Below, piece after piece: positions 35,983 through 44,195 of a stretch of DNA of 64,000 bases. A program made the translations under genes and the position numbers. A model generated the notes under the pieces. That model was not told the origin of the DNA and ran no database searches. It saw nothing but the letters and a program-made list of their open reading frames with translations. The stretch's first letter is position 1, and each line of letters starts with the position of its first letter. The stretch comes from Comamonas koreensis (GTDB taxonomy: Bacteria > Pseudomonadota > Gammaproteobacteria > Burkholderiales > Burkholderiaceae_C): positions 530,669 to 594,668 of the forward strand of contig NZ_JAJNCT010000009.1 in NCBI RefSeq assembly GCF_021026195.1. Direction: 5' to 3'.

Positions 35983-36210
35983 GTGTTGGTGTTTTCAGCT
36001 TTGAATATATTCCTGTCATGGGCTTTCGTCCCGCTGCTGGCTTTGTTTGAGCTGAAATCGCTTAAAAAGATTGATGAGAATAAGCTAAAGTATTTTCTTC
36101 TGAATGGTGCAAGCTTCCCTTTCTTCTCTGTCGGAGTTGTTGCTGGTTTCTTTTATTACTCTGATAACTATATGGAACAAAAAGCACAACAAGTTCAGGA
36201 GTTTGCATGA
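35983..36210 (+). CDS. Small membrane protein, unknown
   Basis: About 75 aa with two hydrophobic stretches (LNIFLSWAFVPLLALFEL and ASFPFFSVGVVAGFFYY) and a polar C-terminus. The start is uncertain: the frame opens after a stop at 35977 and the GTG at 35983 is the first candidate. Its stop overlaps the ATG of the next gene by four bases (ATGA at 36207), which supports coupled translation and hence that both are real. Confidence 0.5.
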   Translation: MLVFSALNIFLSWAFVPLLALFELKSLKKIDENKLKYFLLNGASFPFFSVGVVAGFFYYSDNYMEQKAQQVQEFA

Positions 36211-36488
36211 GAGGTAGATGTGAAAATTGCGGAGGGTTCCTATTCTGGAAGGCGATTTTTAGTGCTATGGAGAAATGCTGCAACTGTGGTGCGCATTTGA
36301 AAAAATCAAAGCTTGATAATTGTCTTTACTTGCTTCCTATTTCTGTATTCCCTGTTAAGGTTTGGATCGCGGATCCTTTGTTTGCTGATGTTTTTTTCAA
36401 AAACGTAGCATTGACCATATATCTGCTTGTTTCCTTTGTTTTTGTTTTGTTGTTCAGATGGTGGTTTGGTTATCAGGTGCGTAATTAA
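36207..36488 (+). CDS. Small zinc-ribbon-like membrane protein
   Basis: A 93-aa protein with two CxxC pairs, CENC near residue 5 and CCNC near residue 24, fitting a small zinc ribbon. Two hydrophobic segments follow (CLYLLPISVFPVKVWIA and VALTIYLLVSFVFVLLF). Coupled by an ATGA overlap to the gene before it. AT-rich. This 'zinc ribbon plus membrane helices' shape is shared by many unrelated small proteins, so no function is assigned. Confidence 0.6.
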   Translation: MRGRCENCGGFLFWKAIFSAMEKCCNCGAHLKKSKLDNCLYLLPISVFPVKVWIADPLFADVFFKNVALTIYLLVSFVFVLLFRWWFGYQVRN

Positions 36489-36527
36489 GATTGCTCATTA
36501 ATCAGGCTCGATGCTAAAAAAGTTCTG

Positions 36528-36743
36528 ATGAAAAAATTCTTGTTGATAACCCCAGTATTGATTTTGCTCGTAGTGCAGGGGCTTGAGCATAAATACTATG
36601 GCGCAGCACTATTCTCATTTTTGGCTTCTGTAGCTTGTGTGGCTAATCTGACATCCATTGCGAAAGCTGCAAATGAAAATAGAGGCAAGATCGTTGCTGC
36701 ATTGGTTTTGATGTCGCTGGCCTTGTTCTACTTTCGGCTGTAA
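36528..36743 (+). CDS. Small two-helix membrane protein, unknown
   Basis: A 71-aa protein beginning MKKFLLITPVLILLVVQG with further hydrophobic segments (FSFLASVACVANLT and IVAALVLMSLALFY). AT-rich like its neighbours and in the same direction, 39 bp after the zinc-ribbon-like gene. No recognised family. Confidence 0.55.
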   Translation: MKKFLLITPVLILLVVQGLEHKYYGAALFSFLASVACVANLTSIAKAANENRGKIVAALVLMSLALFYFRL

Positions 36744-36769
36744 TGGTTTTCTTTGTGAGGGTTGTTGCT

Positions 36770-36865
36770 ATGAAAGTGCAAACCAAAAAGTGGTTGTTTT
36801 TCGTTGTCTGGGTGTTGCTTTGTATCCCTGGCGTGATGCATCTGATGCAGTATTTTTCAATGTGA
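36770..36865 (+). CDS. Very short single-helix membrane protein (31 aa)
   Basis: ATG at 36770, stop TGA at 36863-36865. The product starts MKVQTKKWLFFVVWVLLC and continues IPGVMHLMQYFSM: a short basic N-terminus and one hydrophobic helix. GAGG lies nine bases before the start (36757-36760), which supports translation. It is 26 bp after the 71-aa gene and in the same direction. Whether it is expressed is unknown. Confidence 0.4.
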   Translation: MKVQTKKWLFFVVWVLLCIPGVMHLMQYFSM

Positions 36866-36908
36866 CGATGCAGGCTTCAGAGAAATAACGACGTGAGCAT
36901 AATTTTTA

Positions 36909-37514
36909 ATGAATCGCCCAGTCATGGTAAGTAGCTATCCATTGATAAAAATAAATTTAAACCAAAGGTGTGTTGGGCACATTACCTTGCCTGGGATCGT
37001 GGTGCACCATTCCGACCTTATGGGCATCGCAGGATTTTTTAGAAAGATATCAGCCGCGCAACAGGAATACCGTTTTCTGAGATTTCCCGCAGGTGCTGGT
37101 AGCGATGCACGTTATTTGTGCATTCAATCTTGGCGAAGTGATGATATGGATCAGGCATTCTCCGATATCCAGATGACGGCGTTTTATGCCACAACGCCTT
37201 TTGCAGGATTCTCATCCGATCTTGTCTTTGGCCCGCGCTCAGAAGACCCCTTTTTGTACTTGCCTGTTTTGGGTATTTTGGAAGAAGGCTGGCCTATCTC
37301 CATGCACAAGAACGGAAGCCATAGAACGATCATGCGGGCACGCAAAGGAATGGCATATATCGCAGCGCCGCGTCATATTTTTTATATGATGGCGCTTATC
37401 TTGGAGGGCTTTGCCAAGCGAGAGGGTGTGCAGACATTGCGCTTTGAGCAATCTGCAGCGGGCGGTGGTGTTGGAATGCCCAGCTATGAGCTGGAATTCC
37501 AGAAAGCAATATAG
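36909..37514 (+). CDS. Hypothetical protein, 201 aa
   Basis: A soluble 201-aa protein beginning MNRPVMVSSYPLIKINLNQR, with two halves that look alpha/beta. I do not recognise a domain or motif. It closes the AT-rich run of small genes that starts inside the 32213 gene; its own GC content is intermediate. As the last and only soluble member it could be a cytoplasmic partner of the preceding proteins, but this is not shown by the sequence. Confidence 0.55.
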   Translation: MNRPVMVSSYPLIKINLNQRCVGHITLPGIVVHHSDLMGIAGFFRKISAAQQEYRFLRFPAGAGSDARYLCIQSWRSDDMDQAFSDIQMTAFYATTPFAGFSSDLVFGPRSEDPFLYLPVLGILEEGWPISMHKNGSHRTIMRARKGMAYIAAPRHIFYMMALILEGFAKREGVQTLRFEQSAAGGGVGMPSYELEFQKAI

Positions 37515-37724
37515 CGCTGCTTTTATATTTGGTTATGCAAGCGATCTTTTGCCAAGAGTCAGATGCCTAGCTACATGGATAAGGCAATTTTTTAGATGCC
37601 CTTTTTTGGTAAGGGCTGAGGACAGCTCAGCGGATAGCCATTGGGGCTGCAGTCCGTGCAGTCTGGGCTATCCGCTATGGGTATGTAGGGCAGAGAGTCG
37701 TAATGCGCTCTTGCCCTAGCCGTA

Positions 37725-38012
37725 TCAGGACAGCACGTCGCGCAGCGACGCATCCTTGGCGAACTGGGCCTTGGCAAAGGGGCACAGTGGCAGCACCTTG
37801 GTGTGGGTCTCGCGGGCCCAGGCGACCAGCGCACCCAGCAACTGGCGACCGGCGCCTTCGCCGCGCAGTGAATCGTCCACTTCCGTGTGGTCGATGATGA
37901 TCATCGTGGCATTGGTGCGGCTGTAGGTCATTTCGGCCACGCGTGCGGCATCGCGGTTGATAAAGAACGCGCCTTTGGAATCGGCTTCTTCGTGTTGGAC
38001 GGTGTAGGGCAT
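37725..38012 (-). CDS. Small GNAT-type N-acetyltransferase (YjdJ-like)
   Basis: A 95-aa protein matching the minimal GNAT family that includes YjdJ and NATD1. It contains the acetyl-CoA-binding turn RGEGAGRQLLGALVAWARE (about residues 50-68) preceded by IIIDHTEVDDSLRG, and the terminal LCPFAKAQFAKD. Such proteins are short compared with other GNATs (about 90-100 aa), so this one is complete. AAAGG lies upstream of the ATG. Substrate unknown. Confidence 0.85.
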   Translation of the reverse strand: MPYTVQHEEADSKGAFFINRDAARVAEMTYSRTNATMIIIDHTEVDDSLRGEGAGRQLLGALVAWARETHTKVLPLCPFAKAQFAKDASLRDVLS

Positions 38013-38106
38013 GCGGGCCTTTGGCTGAACAAAACCCCAAGAATAAGGGATCGCGGTAGTCGTCGGGTGACAGGTGGCTTGGCTTGGGGCGCCGGTTCAG
38101 GAGGCT

Positions 38107-38412
38107 TCAGACCGCCTGGTCGTCATCTTCATCGTCGTCCTCGGGCGGGTTCTCGGCCCGCTCCCAGGTGCCGCCCACTTCCTGGCGCCAAGCACTCACC
38201 AATGGCAGGTCTGCGATTTGTTCCAAGGTCTGGTCGCGTTCATAGATACAAGCCATGCAGACCAGCAAGGCATCGCCGGGCTCGTCGGTGGTGGCATCCA
38301 GAAACTGCCAAGCCCCATCGGCATCATGCGAGACCATCAACACTGGCAGATGCTCGCGTACCACTTTGGTCGTAGAAAAGCTGGCGGTGTTGTGCGCATC
38401 GGCAAAGGCCAA
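38107..38412 (-). CDS. Conserved hypothetical acidic-tail protein
   Basis: About 101 aa containing TTKVVREHLPVLMVSHDADGAWQFLDA and IADLPLVSAWRQEVGGTWERA, ending in a run of Asp and Glu. The pattern resembles small cytoplasmic proteins I recall as family DUF2185 or similar, but I am not sure of the number. The frame has no ATG: after a stop near 38455 the first plausible start is the TTG at 38412. Residues encoded just upstream (PVCAL) also look family-like, so a small 5' defect is possible. It follows the gene at 38455 on the same strand. Confidence 0.55.
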   Translation of the reverse strand: MAFADAHNTASFSTTKVVREHLPVLMVSHDADGAWQFLDATTDEPGDALLVCMACIYERDQTLEQIADLPLVSAWRQEVGGTWERAENPPEDDDEDDDQAV

Positions 38413-38454
38413 TGCGCAAACTGGTGGCTGTGCATGCGGCTGCGCCTTTCGGTA

Positions 38455-38865
38455 TCAGGCTTCGGTGGCAAACAGCTCGACGGCATCGTCGGACCAGTCA
38501 TGGCCGCTCCAGCCGGAATCTGCATCGGGCGGCGGGAAGGCGGTACGGCAGTAGCCCTGCTTGGCCGCAAAATCAAACACGGCATGCGGGTAGCCATTGA
38601 TCAGCAGGACGACCTTGCTGCCATCGGTGGACCAGCCAATCGTCACCTCGGAGGGCAGGTGCTTGTCCGAGACATCGGCCACGTTGTAGATGTGCAGCGC
38701 GTTCTGGATGGGTTGTTCGGCATTCGCAAAATCCAGCGCGTAGAAGTAGGCGGTGTCGCCATCGTCTTCGAATACTGCGGCATAGCTGCCTTCAGGGGCG
38801 TTGCCTTGGATGGGCTCGGCGGCGCCGATCTGGATGGTGTCCTGGGCAGTGACGACGATGGGCAT
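38455..38865 (-). CDS. DUF2251-like protein
   Basis: A 136-aa cytoplasmic protein. The stretches YAAVFEDDGDTAYFYALD, ALHIYNVADVSD and INGYPHAVFDFAAKQGYCRTAFPP match the pattern I recall for the DUF2251 family. AAGGA stands six bases before the ATG. It probably shares a transcript with the ORF at 38412. Function unknown; similar proteins often sit near immunity-type genes. Confidence 0.7.
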   Translation of the reverse strand: MPIVVTAQDTIQIGAAEPIQGNAPEGSYAAVFEDDGDTAYFYALDFANAEQPIQNALHIYNVADVSDKHLPSEVTIGWSTDGSKVVLLINGYPHAVFDFAAKQGYCRTAFPPPDADSGWSGHDWSDDAVELFATEA

Positions 38866-38960
38866 GAACAGTCCTTGTCATGAATGAGAGGGAAGCCGTG
38901 GCGGCCAGCAAGGGCCCAGCATAAACCGGCTTGGTGGCAGCGCTGGGTAGGCCAAGCTTG

Positions 38961-39731
38961 TTATCGCGTGCCGCGGATATGGGCGATCACTTCGCGCAAG
39001 GTGGTGGCATCGGGCACCCACCAGTCGGCCAGGGCGCCCAGGGCCACGGCGCAGACCAGGGCGCCGAGCAGCGGCTTCCAGGTCAGTCGCACGGCAGAGG
39101 CCAGCCAGCCTGCGCGCTCCACCTGCACCAGCGCGCGGGCGGTCATCATCGAAAAGGCCAGTTCCACCGCCACAGTCAGCAGCACATCCACGCCAAAGTA
39201 CAGCCATAGCAGCGCGCCAAAGCCAAAAAAGGCGAGCAGCAAACCGGCAAATACCGCCAGGATTGGCACGAGGACGATGCCCTCATCGCCGCCGCCGATA
39301 TCGACCACATCGAGGGCATCGGTCCAGGAGTTGGAGACGTTGGATGCAGCAGATGACACGTCTCCATCCGCCCAATCCCCAGATGCCCCGCCACCACCGA
39401 AATCACCGCCGCCGCCCGACGGCCCATCGGGCACGCCCTTGCCCACATGCAGATCGGGCACTGGGTCCATGCCATCAACCCGGGCGTCCTCGCGCTTGCG
39501 CGCATAGGCATTGCGCACCAGGTAGGCGGCCCACAGCCGCAGCGCCAGCAGGTAGACCGCATAGCCCACGCCCAGGCTGATGGCGTAGCGCAGCGCCATC
39601 GAGTGGACCCCGGAATGGAGCAGCGCTGCCGTGACCGCCCACATGACCAGCAAGACCAGCAGCCCCATGCACAGGCCATGCAGGCGCAGCCAGTGCTTTT
39701 TTTGCAGCGCGGATGCCATGTGCTGGGGCAT
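38961..39731 (-). CDS. Multi-pass membrane protein with Gly/Asp-rich loop
   Basis: About 256 aa with two N-terminal hydrophobic segments (LCMGLLVLLVMWAVTAALLH, YAISLGVGYAVYLLALRLWA), a long hydrophilic loop containing a GGGGDFGGGGA stretch, and two or three C-terminal segments (VLVPILAVFAGLLLAFFGFGALLWLYFGV and KPLLGALVCAVALGALADWW). No family recognised. The frame is open back to 39959, but that part is Pro-rich and unlike protein; I choose the ATG at 39731. No good ribosome-binding site was seen, so the start is uncertain. Confidence 0.6.
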   Translation of the reverse strand: MPQHMASALQKKHWLRLHGLCMGLLVLLVMWAVTAALLHSGVHSMALRYAISLGVGYAVYLLALRLWAAYLVRNAYARKREDARVDGMDPVPDLHVGKGVPDGPSGGGGDFGGGGASGDWADGDVSSAASNVSNSWTDALDVVDIGGGDEGIVLVPILAVFAGLLLAFFGFGALLWLYFGVDVLLTVAVELAFSMMTARALVQVERAGWLASAVRLTWKPLLGALVCAVALGALADWWVPDATTLREVIAHIRGTR

Positions 39732-40458
39732 GCGCAGCGATGTCCAGCTGGACTTGCGCTTGCGCAGCGCGGAGCGGTTTTGGGGTGCTGGGGCCAAGGC
39801 TGAGGGGCGGGGATTGGGATCGGGAGCAGTGTAGCAGTGCGGGTTTGGCTGCTGGTTGGGCGGCGGCTGGCACCTTGGCGCAGTTGCTTGGAGTGGCTGG
39901 GTCCGCCTACCGTTCATGCCCTTTGCGTCGGCGCACCGCCCAGTGCAGGGCCGTAGCAATACGGAGTGTGAGAAGCGAGCACCCGCGCATAGCGGTCCTG
40001 TACCAGGTACGCCGCCGCGTTGCGTTCATCGCCCTGACCGTGGAGACAGTTCAGTAGCTCGCGGCGCATCGGTCCATTCTGGTGGGTCTGCAATGTTTTG
40101 TAACTTTTGCTTGCGCTTTGAGGTGCTTTTACTTTGTCGCGTATGCGACTTCTGAGGCTGCTGGTGCAGCACGTTTCCAAAGGCCCGCAAACCGTGCTTG
40201 AGAGTCGATAACGCGCTTTCTATGCCTTTAAGCGGCGCTGAATAAGCCTTCCTCAGTAACCCCATTCCTCTTGTTTTTTGACTCAGGATTTCCCTGCAAT
40301 AACACCGTATGGTTGAACAAAGAAACATTTGTTCACGATATTTGCATAAGAGCACATATGTTCATACATTCGATAAATATTTATTTTTTATGAATGAATG
40401 CTCTCGGCCTCGATCTCTGAAAGCCGCGTAGCACTCAATACCTGCAAGGAGTGAAGAT
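39732..40458. other. Intergenic region upstream of the DUF11 surface protein
   Basis: About 700 bp. The right half (40200-40450) becomes AT-rich, with TTTTTTATGAATGAATG before a clear ribosome-binding site (AAGGAG at 40446-40451), and probably carries the promoter of the 40459 gene. No gene, hairpin family or mobile element was recognised. Confidence 0.4.
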
Positions 40459-43400
40459 ATGGCAAAGAAGTATTTCAGCAGCCTTCTCCGAAGGTTAGGG
40501 GCGGCAACGGCTTTGTTGCCGTTGTCGGTCGTGGCCTGGGGACAGACGGCAGATCTGCAGATTGTGAAAGCCGGCCCCGCATCGGCGAATGGAGGGGGTG
40601 CATTTACATACACCCTCGTTCTGGACAATAACGGGCCAAGTGGGGCCAATGGGGCCAGTTTTATCGACACCTTGCCGCAAGGTGTCGTGAATGTTGCGGC
40701 CAGCTGTGTCGCCGCCATCAACGGGGCCACTTGCCCTGCCAGTATCGCTGCTAATAACAGCTCTGTGTCTGGCACCCTTCCCAGTTTTCCCCACCTTGGC
40801 AAAGTCACCATTGCCGTCACGGGAAACTTTGCGGTATCCGGTTTGAGCTCGCTCACCAATACGGCAACCATCACCCCGCCTGCGGGCATCGTCGACGACA
40901 AACCGGAGTCCAATACGAGCTCGGTCAGTACGGCGATGAACTATGGCGCCGACTTGGTAGTCACGAAATCGCAGAGCACCGACAGCTTTGTATCTGGCCA
41001 GTTGGTGACCTACGTGATGACGCTGACCAACAATGGCCCTGCAGCGGCCGATGGCGTTCGGATGGAGGACTTTCCCTATGGCAACGGTGGCACTGCTGCG
41101 GCGCGCGCGAATGCCACTTATATCTTTGCGGGTTGCACACCTGCCAATGGGGCGGTGTGCCCAGACAATGCTGCATTCCGAAATTACAGCGGCGAGGTGC
41201 GCAGTGCAGGCTACTTGTTCGACACCATAGTGCCTAGCTTGCCATCGGGCGGCTCCATCACCATCACGTACACGATGGTCGCCACCGCTCCCTCGCTGTG
41301 CGGGTTGGCATCGGGGCCACTTCAGAATGTGTTTCAGACCCGGGCGCTTCCATTTGGGGTGACTGATCCAGACCCGTTCAACAACAGGGCGGAAGTGGAG
41401 CAGGCCATGCCTGCCACGTCGGCCTGCCCGCAGACCGACATCCAGGTGACCAAGGAGCAGAGCACCGACGACTTTGTCCCGGGTCAGCCCGTCACCTACA
41501 CCATGACCTTGACCAACAGCGGCCTCACGGATGCCAGTGGTACGTTGATGGAAGATTTTCCTTACGCCAACGGTGGCACGGCGGCCACCAGTGTCAGTGC
41601 GGCTTACAGCTTTGTCGGTTGTGTTGGTGCGAATGGCGCTGTATGCCCGGCCCCCAATGAATTCCGCAATTACACGGGTTTGGTTGGCGGCGCGGGTTAT
41701 CTATTCAATACAACGGTACCTGTTCTGCCCCCGGGGGGCTCGATCACGATCACCTACACCATGGTGGCGAACGCGCCCACCCAATGCGGTTTGAGGGCAG
41801 GGCCACTGCAGAACGTGTTCCAGATCCGTGGATTGCCCGTGGGTGTGGGTGATTCCGATCCATCGAACGACCGGGCTGAAGTGGAGCAACTGGTCCCCGC
41901 CACAGCCGCCTGTCCGCAGGCCGACCTGGTTGCCACCAAGACGCAGAGCTCCGACACGTTTGTCGCGGGTCAAACAGTCACCTACAACATCACGCTTACC
42001 AACAGTGGCCCCGATGCAGCCGACGGGGCCTCCATCTTGGATTACCCCTATGCATATGCTGCGGGGGTGAACATGAACGCCACCTACACCTTTGCTGGTT
42101 GTACTGCTGCCAATGGCGCGGTCTGCCCGGACAATGGGGTGTTCCAAAACTACACCGGCCAGGTCGGTGGGGCGAGCTATTTGTTCAATACGAACGTGCC
42201 CACGCTGCCATCGGGTGGCTCCATCACCATCAGCTACACGATGGTGGCCAACCTGACCTCTGCCTGCACCTCCGCCAACGGAACTATCCAAAACACCTTC
42301 CGTGCGGCTGCGCCCGTCGGTGTCACTGATCCTGATCCCTACAACAACGAGGCACTGGTGGAGCAGCAGTTTGTTTGTGCCGATATTTCCACCAACAAGA
42401 CCGTGGCTCCGGTTTCGGTCAAGAGTGGCGATGCGGTTACCTACACCGTCAGCGTGGTCAACGCAGGGCCTGCCGATGTCAGCAATGTTGCGTTTTCCGA
42501 TCCATTGCCCGCAGGCTTTGTGTATGGCAGTGCCAGCTGTGCGGTAGAGCTGGCACCAGGCTCCTGTGGCCCGGTCAACTACGACAGTGCCTCGCGAACC
42601 GTGAGCAGCACCATTGCGGCGATTGGTGATGGTGGCCAGGTGCGATTCACGATTGTGGGGTCCGCCGGCATCATTCCAGGAACCTATCCCAACATTGCGT
42701 ACGCCGCTGCACCTTCTGGTGTTGTGGATCCGGTGGCCTCGTCCAACAGCAGCTCGGTCAATCTCCAGATCTTCAACACCAGCGCACCGGTGACGGTCAG
42801 CAAAGTCATCACGGGTCTGTCGCCCAGTGGCTTGCCCGCGCCGCTCACGTTTACCGGCACCGTGACCTGCGGCGCACAAGCGCCGCAAATCTGGTCGGCC
42901 ACCGTGGCTGCAGGCAGCAGCAGTGCCAGCAGTGCTGCGCTGAGCTTCTACGATGGTGATGCCTGCACGGTGACCGAAAACCCGCCGCCCGCAGCGCCTG
43001 CCGGTTATGTCTGGACGGGAACTCCGGCGATCAGCCCCAGCCCCACCGCAACGCTGGCGTCTGCGCCCGTAGCCGTCAGCGTGACCAATGCGCTGCAGCG
43101 GCAGACCAGTAGCCTGGATCTGAGCCAGCTGTTCAGCGGCCCGGCAGATGCGGTTGCACAGGTGAGTGGCGTATTCAGCTTCTCGTTGAACTGCGGCGTT
43201 GACGGTACGTTCTCGCTTTCCATTACCGTGACCCATGGCGCAAGCCTGCCAGCTGCCATCAACAGCCTGCCCGCTGTGGCCAGTTGCACTGCCACTGCGA
43301 CGGGGACCATACCAGCAGCTCCTAACGGGTTCGTGTGGGATGCGTCGAGCTTCCAAAACAATCCAGCGGTAACCATTGCCAATGGCGTGGTGAGCATTGT

Positions 43401-43545
43401 GGTTACCACCCCGTTGAGGGCTAACACGGGCAATGTGGGCGGCGCCGTCAAGGCAGTACCGGCCCTCGGCAATGCGATGTTGTTGCTGGTGGGCCTGCTG
43501 ATGGTTGCCTTCGCGGCCGTGAATGGCAGGAGCCGCAAGCACTGA
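40459..43545 (+). CDS. DUF11-repeat surface protein with CTERM-like tail
   Basis: A 1028-aa exported protein. Signal peptide ends near VVAWGQ (about 28). A DUF11 domain (about 30-160) is followed by three long repeats beginning at residues 165, 327 and 489, each opening D-x-x-x-TKxQSxDxFxxGQxVTY. Another DUF11 domain starts at 642 and two DUF5979-like domains at about 780-990. The C-terminus is VPALGNAMLLLVGLLMVAFA and RSRKH, a motif-helix-basic tail like the other surface proteins here. AAGGAG seven bases before the ATG supports the start, and a strong terminator follows. Likely an adhesin or outer-surface protein; the role is inference. Confidence 0.85.
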   Translation: MAKKYFSSLLRRLGAATALLPLSVVAWGQTADLQIVKAGPASANGGGAFTYTLVLDNNGPSGANGASFIDTLPQGVVNVAASCVAAINGATCPASIAANNSSVSGTLPSFPHLGKVTIAVTGNFAVSGLSSLTNTATITPPAGIVDDKPESNTSSVSTAMNYGADLVVTKSQSTDSFVSGQLVTYVMTLTNNGPAAADGVRMEDFPYGNGGTAAARANATYIFAGCTPANGAVCPDNAAFRNYSGEVRSAGYLFDTIVPSLPSGGSITITYTMVATAPSLCGLASGPLQNVFQTRALPFGVTDPDPFNNRAEVEQAMPATSACPQTDIQVTKEQSTDDFVPGQPVTYTMTLTNSGLTDASGTLMEDFPYANGGTAATSVSAAYSFVGCVGANGAVCPAPNEFRNYTGLVGGAGYLFNTTVPVLPPGGSITITYTMVANAPTQCGLRAGPLQNVFQIRGLPVGVGDSDPSNDRAEVEQLVPATAACPQADLVATKTQSSDTFVAGQTVTYNITLTNSGPDAADGASILDYPYAYAAGVNMNATYTFAGCTAANGAVCPDNGVFQNYTGQVGGASYLFNTNVPTLPSGGSITISYTMVANLTSACTSANGTIQNTFRAAAPVGVTDPDPYNNEALVEQQFVCADISTNKTVAPVSVKSGDAVTYTVSVVNAGPADVSNVAFSDPLPAGFVYGSASCAVELAPGSCGPVNYDSASRTVSSTIAAIGDGGQVRFTIVGSAGIIPGTYPNIAYAAAPSGVVDPVASSNSSSVNLQIFNTSAPVTVSKVITGLSPSGLPAPLTFTGTVTCGAQAPQIWSATVAAGSSSASSAALSFYDGDACTVTENPPPAAPAGYVWTGTPAISPSPTATLASAPVAVSVTNALQRQTSSLDLSQLFSGPADAVAQVSGVFSFSLNCGVDGTFSLSITVTHGASLPAAINSLPAVASCTATATGTIPAAPNGFVWDASSFQNNPAVTIANGVVSIVVTTPLRANTGNVGGAVKAVPALGNAMLLLVGLLMVAFAAVNGRSRKH
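40951..42408 (+). repeat. Three tandem 486-bp coding repeats
   Basis: Repeat starts at 40951, 41437 and 41923 are exactly 486 bp apart (162 residues). Each encodes a DUF11-like domain with shared landmarks: a Tyr-rich FPYxNGGTAA or DYPYAYAAG segment, FxGCxxANGAVCP, NYxGxVxxAxYLF and PSGGSITITYTMVA. The repeats have diverged, so this is an old expansion. Confidence 0.8.
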
Positions 43546-43567
43546 CCCGCCTGGCATTGCGCTAGCG

Positions 43568-43600
43568 ATGAAAACGCCCGGTGAAGCCGGGCGTTTTCAT
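43568..43600. terminator. Strong rho-independent terminator
   Basis: A perfect 14-bp stem, ATGAAAACGCCCGG (43568-43581) and CCGGGCGTTTTCAT (43587-43600), with loop TGAAG. The AAAA/TTTT flanks make it active in both directions. It ends the 40459 gene. Confidence 0.9.
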
Positions 43601-43699
43601 CAGATCCAGCGATTGTATTTATGTGCCGCTGCTGACAGGCCATCGCAGGATGGGCGGACTGTACGCCACGAGCGCGCGGTTGAGGGGACGCTGAGCCAT

Positions 43700-44138
43700 G
43701 GTGGGGCTTAGGCTGTGGCGCCGGCTCGCTCATTGCTGGCGCCGCTGTCTTGGCCAAATCCTCCATAACCCAGTAGAACCCTGAAGGACTAATCGCTTGG
43801 GTGGGAGGCTTCTCCAGCTCTGCCGCAATGCGCTTGACCGCATCCGGGTCGCCGCTGGAGAGCTTGAGCAGCTGCTGCATGGCCTTCGGGTCAGAGATGT
43901 CGGCATATAAGCTGATGCCGAGCTCCTCCAGGTGGCGCAGAACCGTTCCCAATCAGACAGTGTCCTTGCCATATTCCAGATTGCACGTCGTCTGTTTGCT
44001 GATGCCAACGCTGCCGGAGAGGTCATCCAACCGAATACCCGAGGCTTTGCGCAGGGCTCGGATGGCGTGGCGAAGGTCTGACACACCGTCTTCTGGGTGG
44101 CATGTCGTACCTGTTGTGGAAGGGGAAGCGATTTGCAT
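43700..44138 (-). pseudogene. XRE/HipB-like HTH regulator broken by an in-frame stop
   Basis: The first 61 codons encode an XRE-type HTH (LRHAIRALRKASGIRLDDLSGSVGISKQTTCNLEYGKDTV). A TGA at 43953-43955 interrupts the frame, and the same frame resumes at once with LGTVLRHLEELGISLYADI, exactly the continuation expected for this family (GKDTV-x-LGTVL). A single change to TGA, for example from CGA, explains it. Downstream the frame has no natural end and runs antisense through the terminator into the neighbouring gene (to 43005), so the 3' end is probably lost too. It may once have regulated a HipA-like partner, which is absent. Confidence 0.75.
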
Positions 44139-44195
44139 TTAATTGGTCCCGCTGAACGGGTTGGCTGTACAGGGCAGCTGCACGATGGAATCAGG

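Noticed and set aside
43005-43952. Independent 315-aa minus-strand gene
   Set aside because: Its first 90 residues are the continuation of the broken XRE regulator and the rest is antisense to the DUF11 gene.
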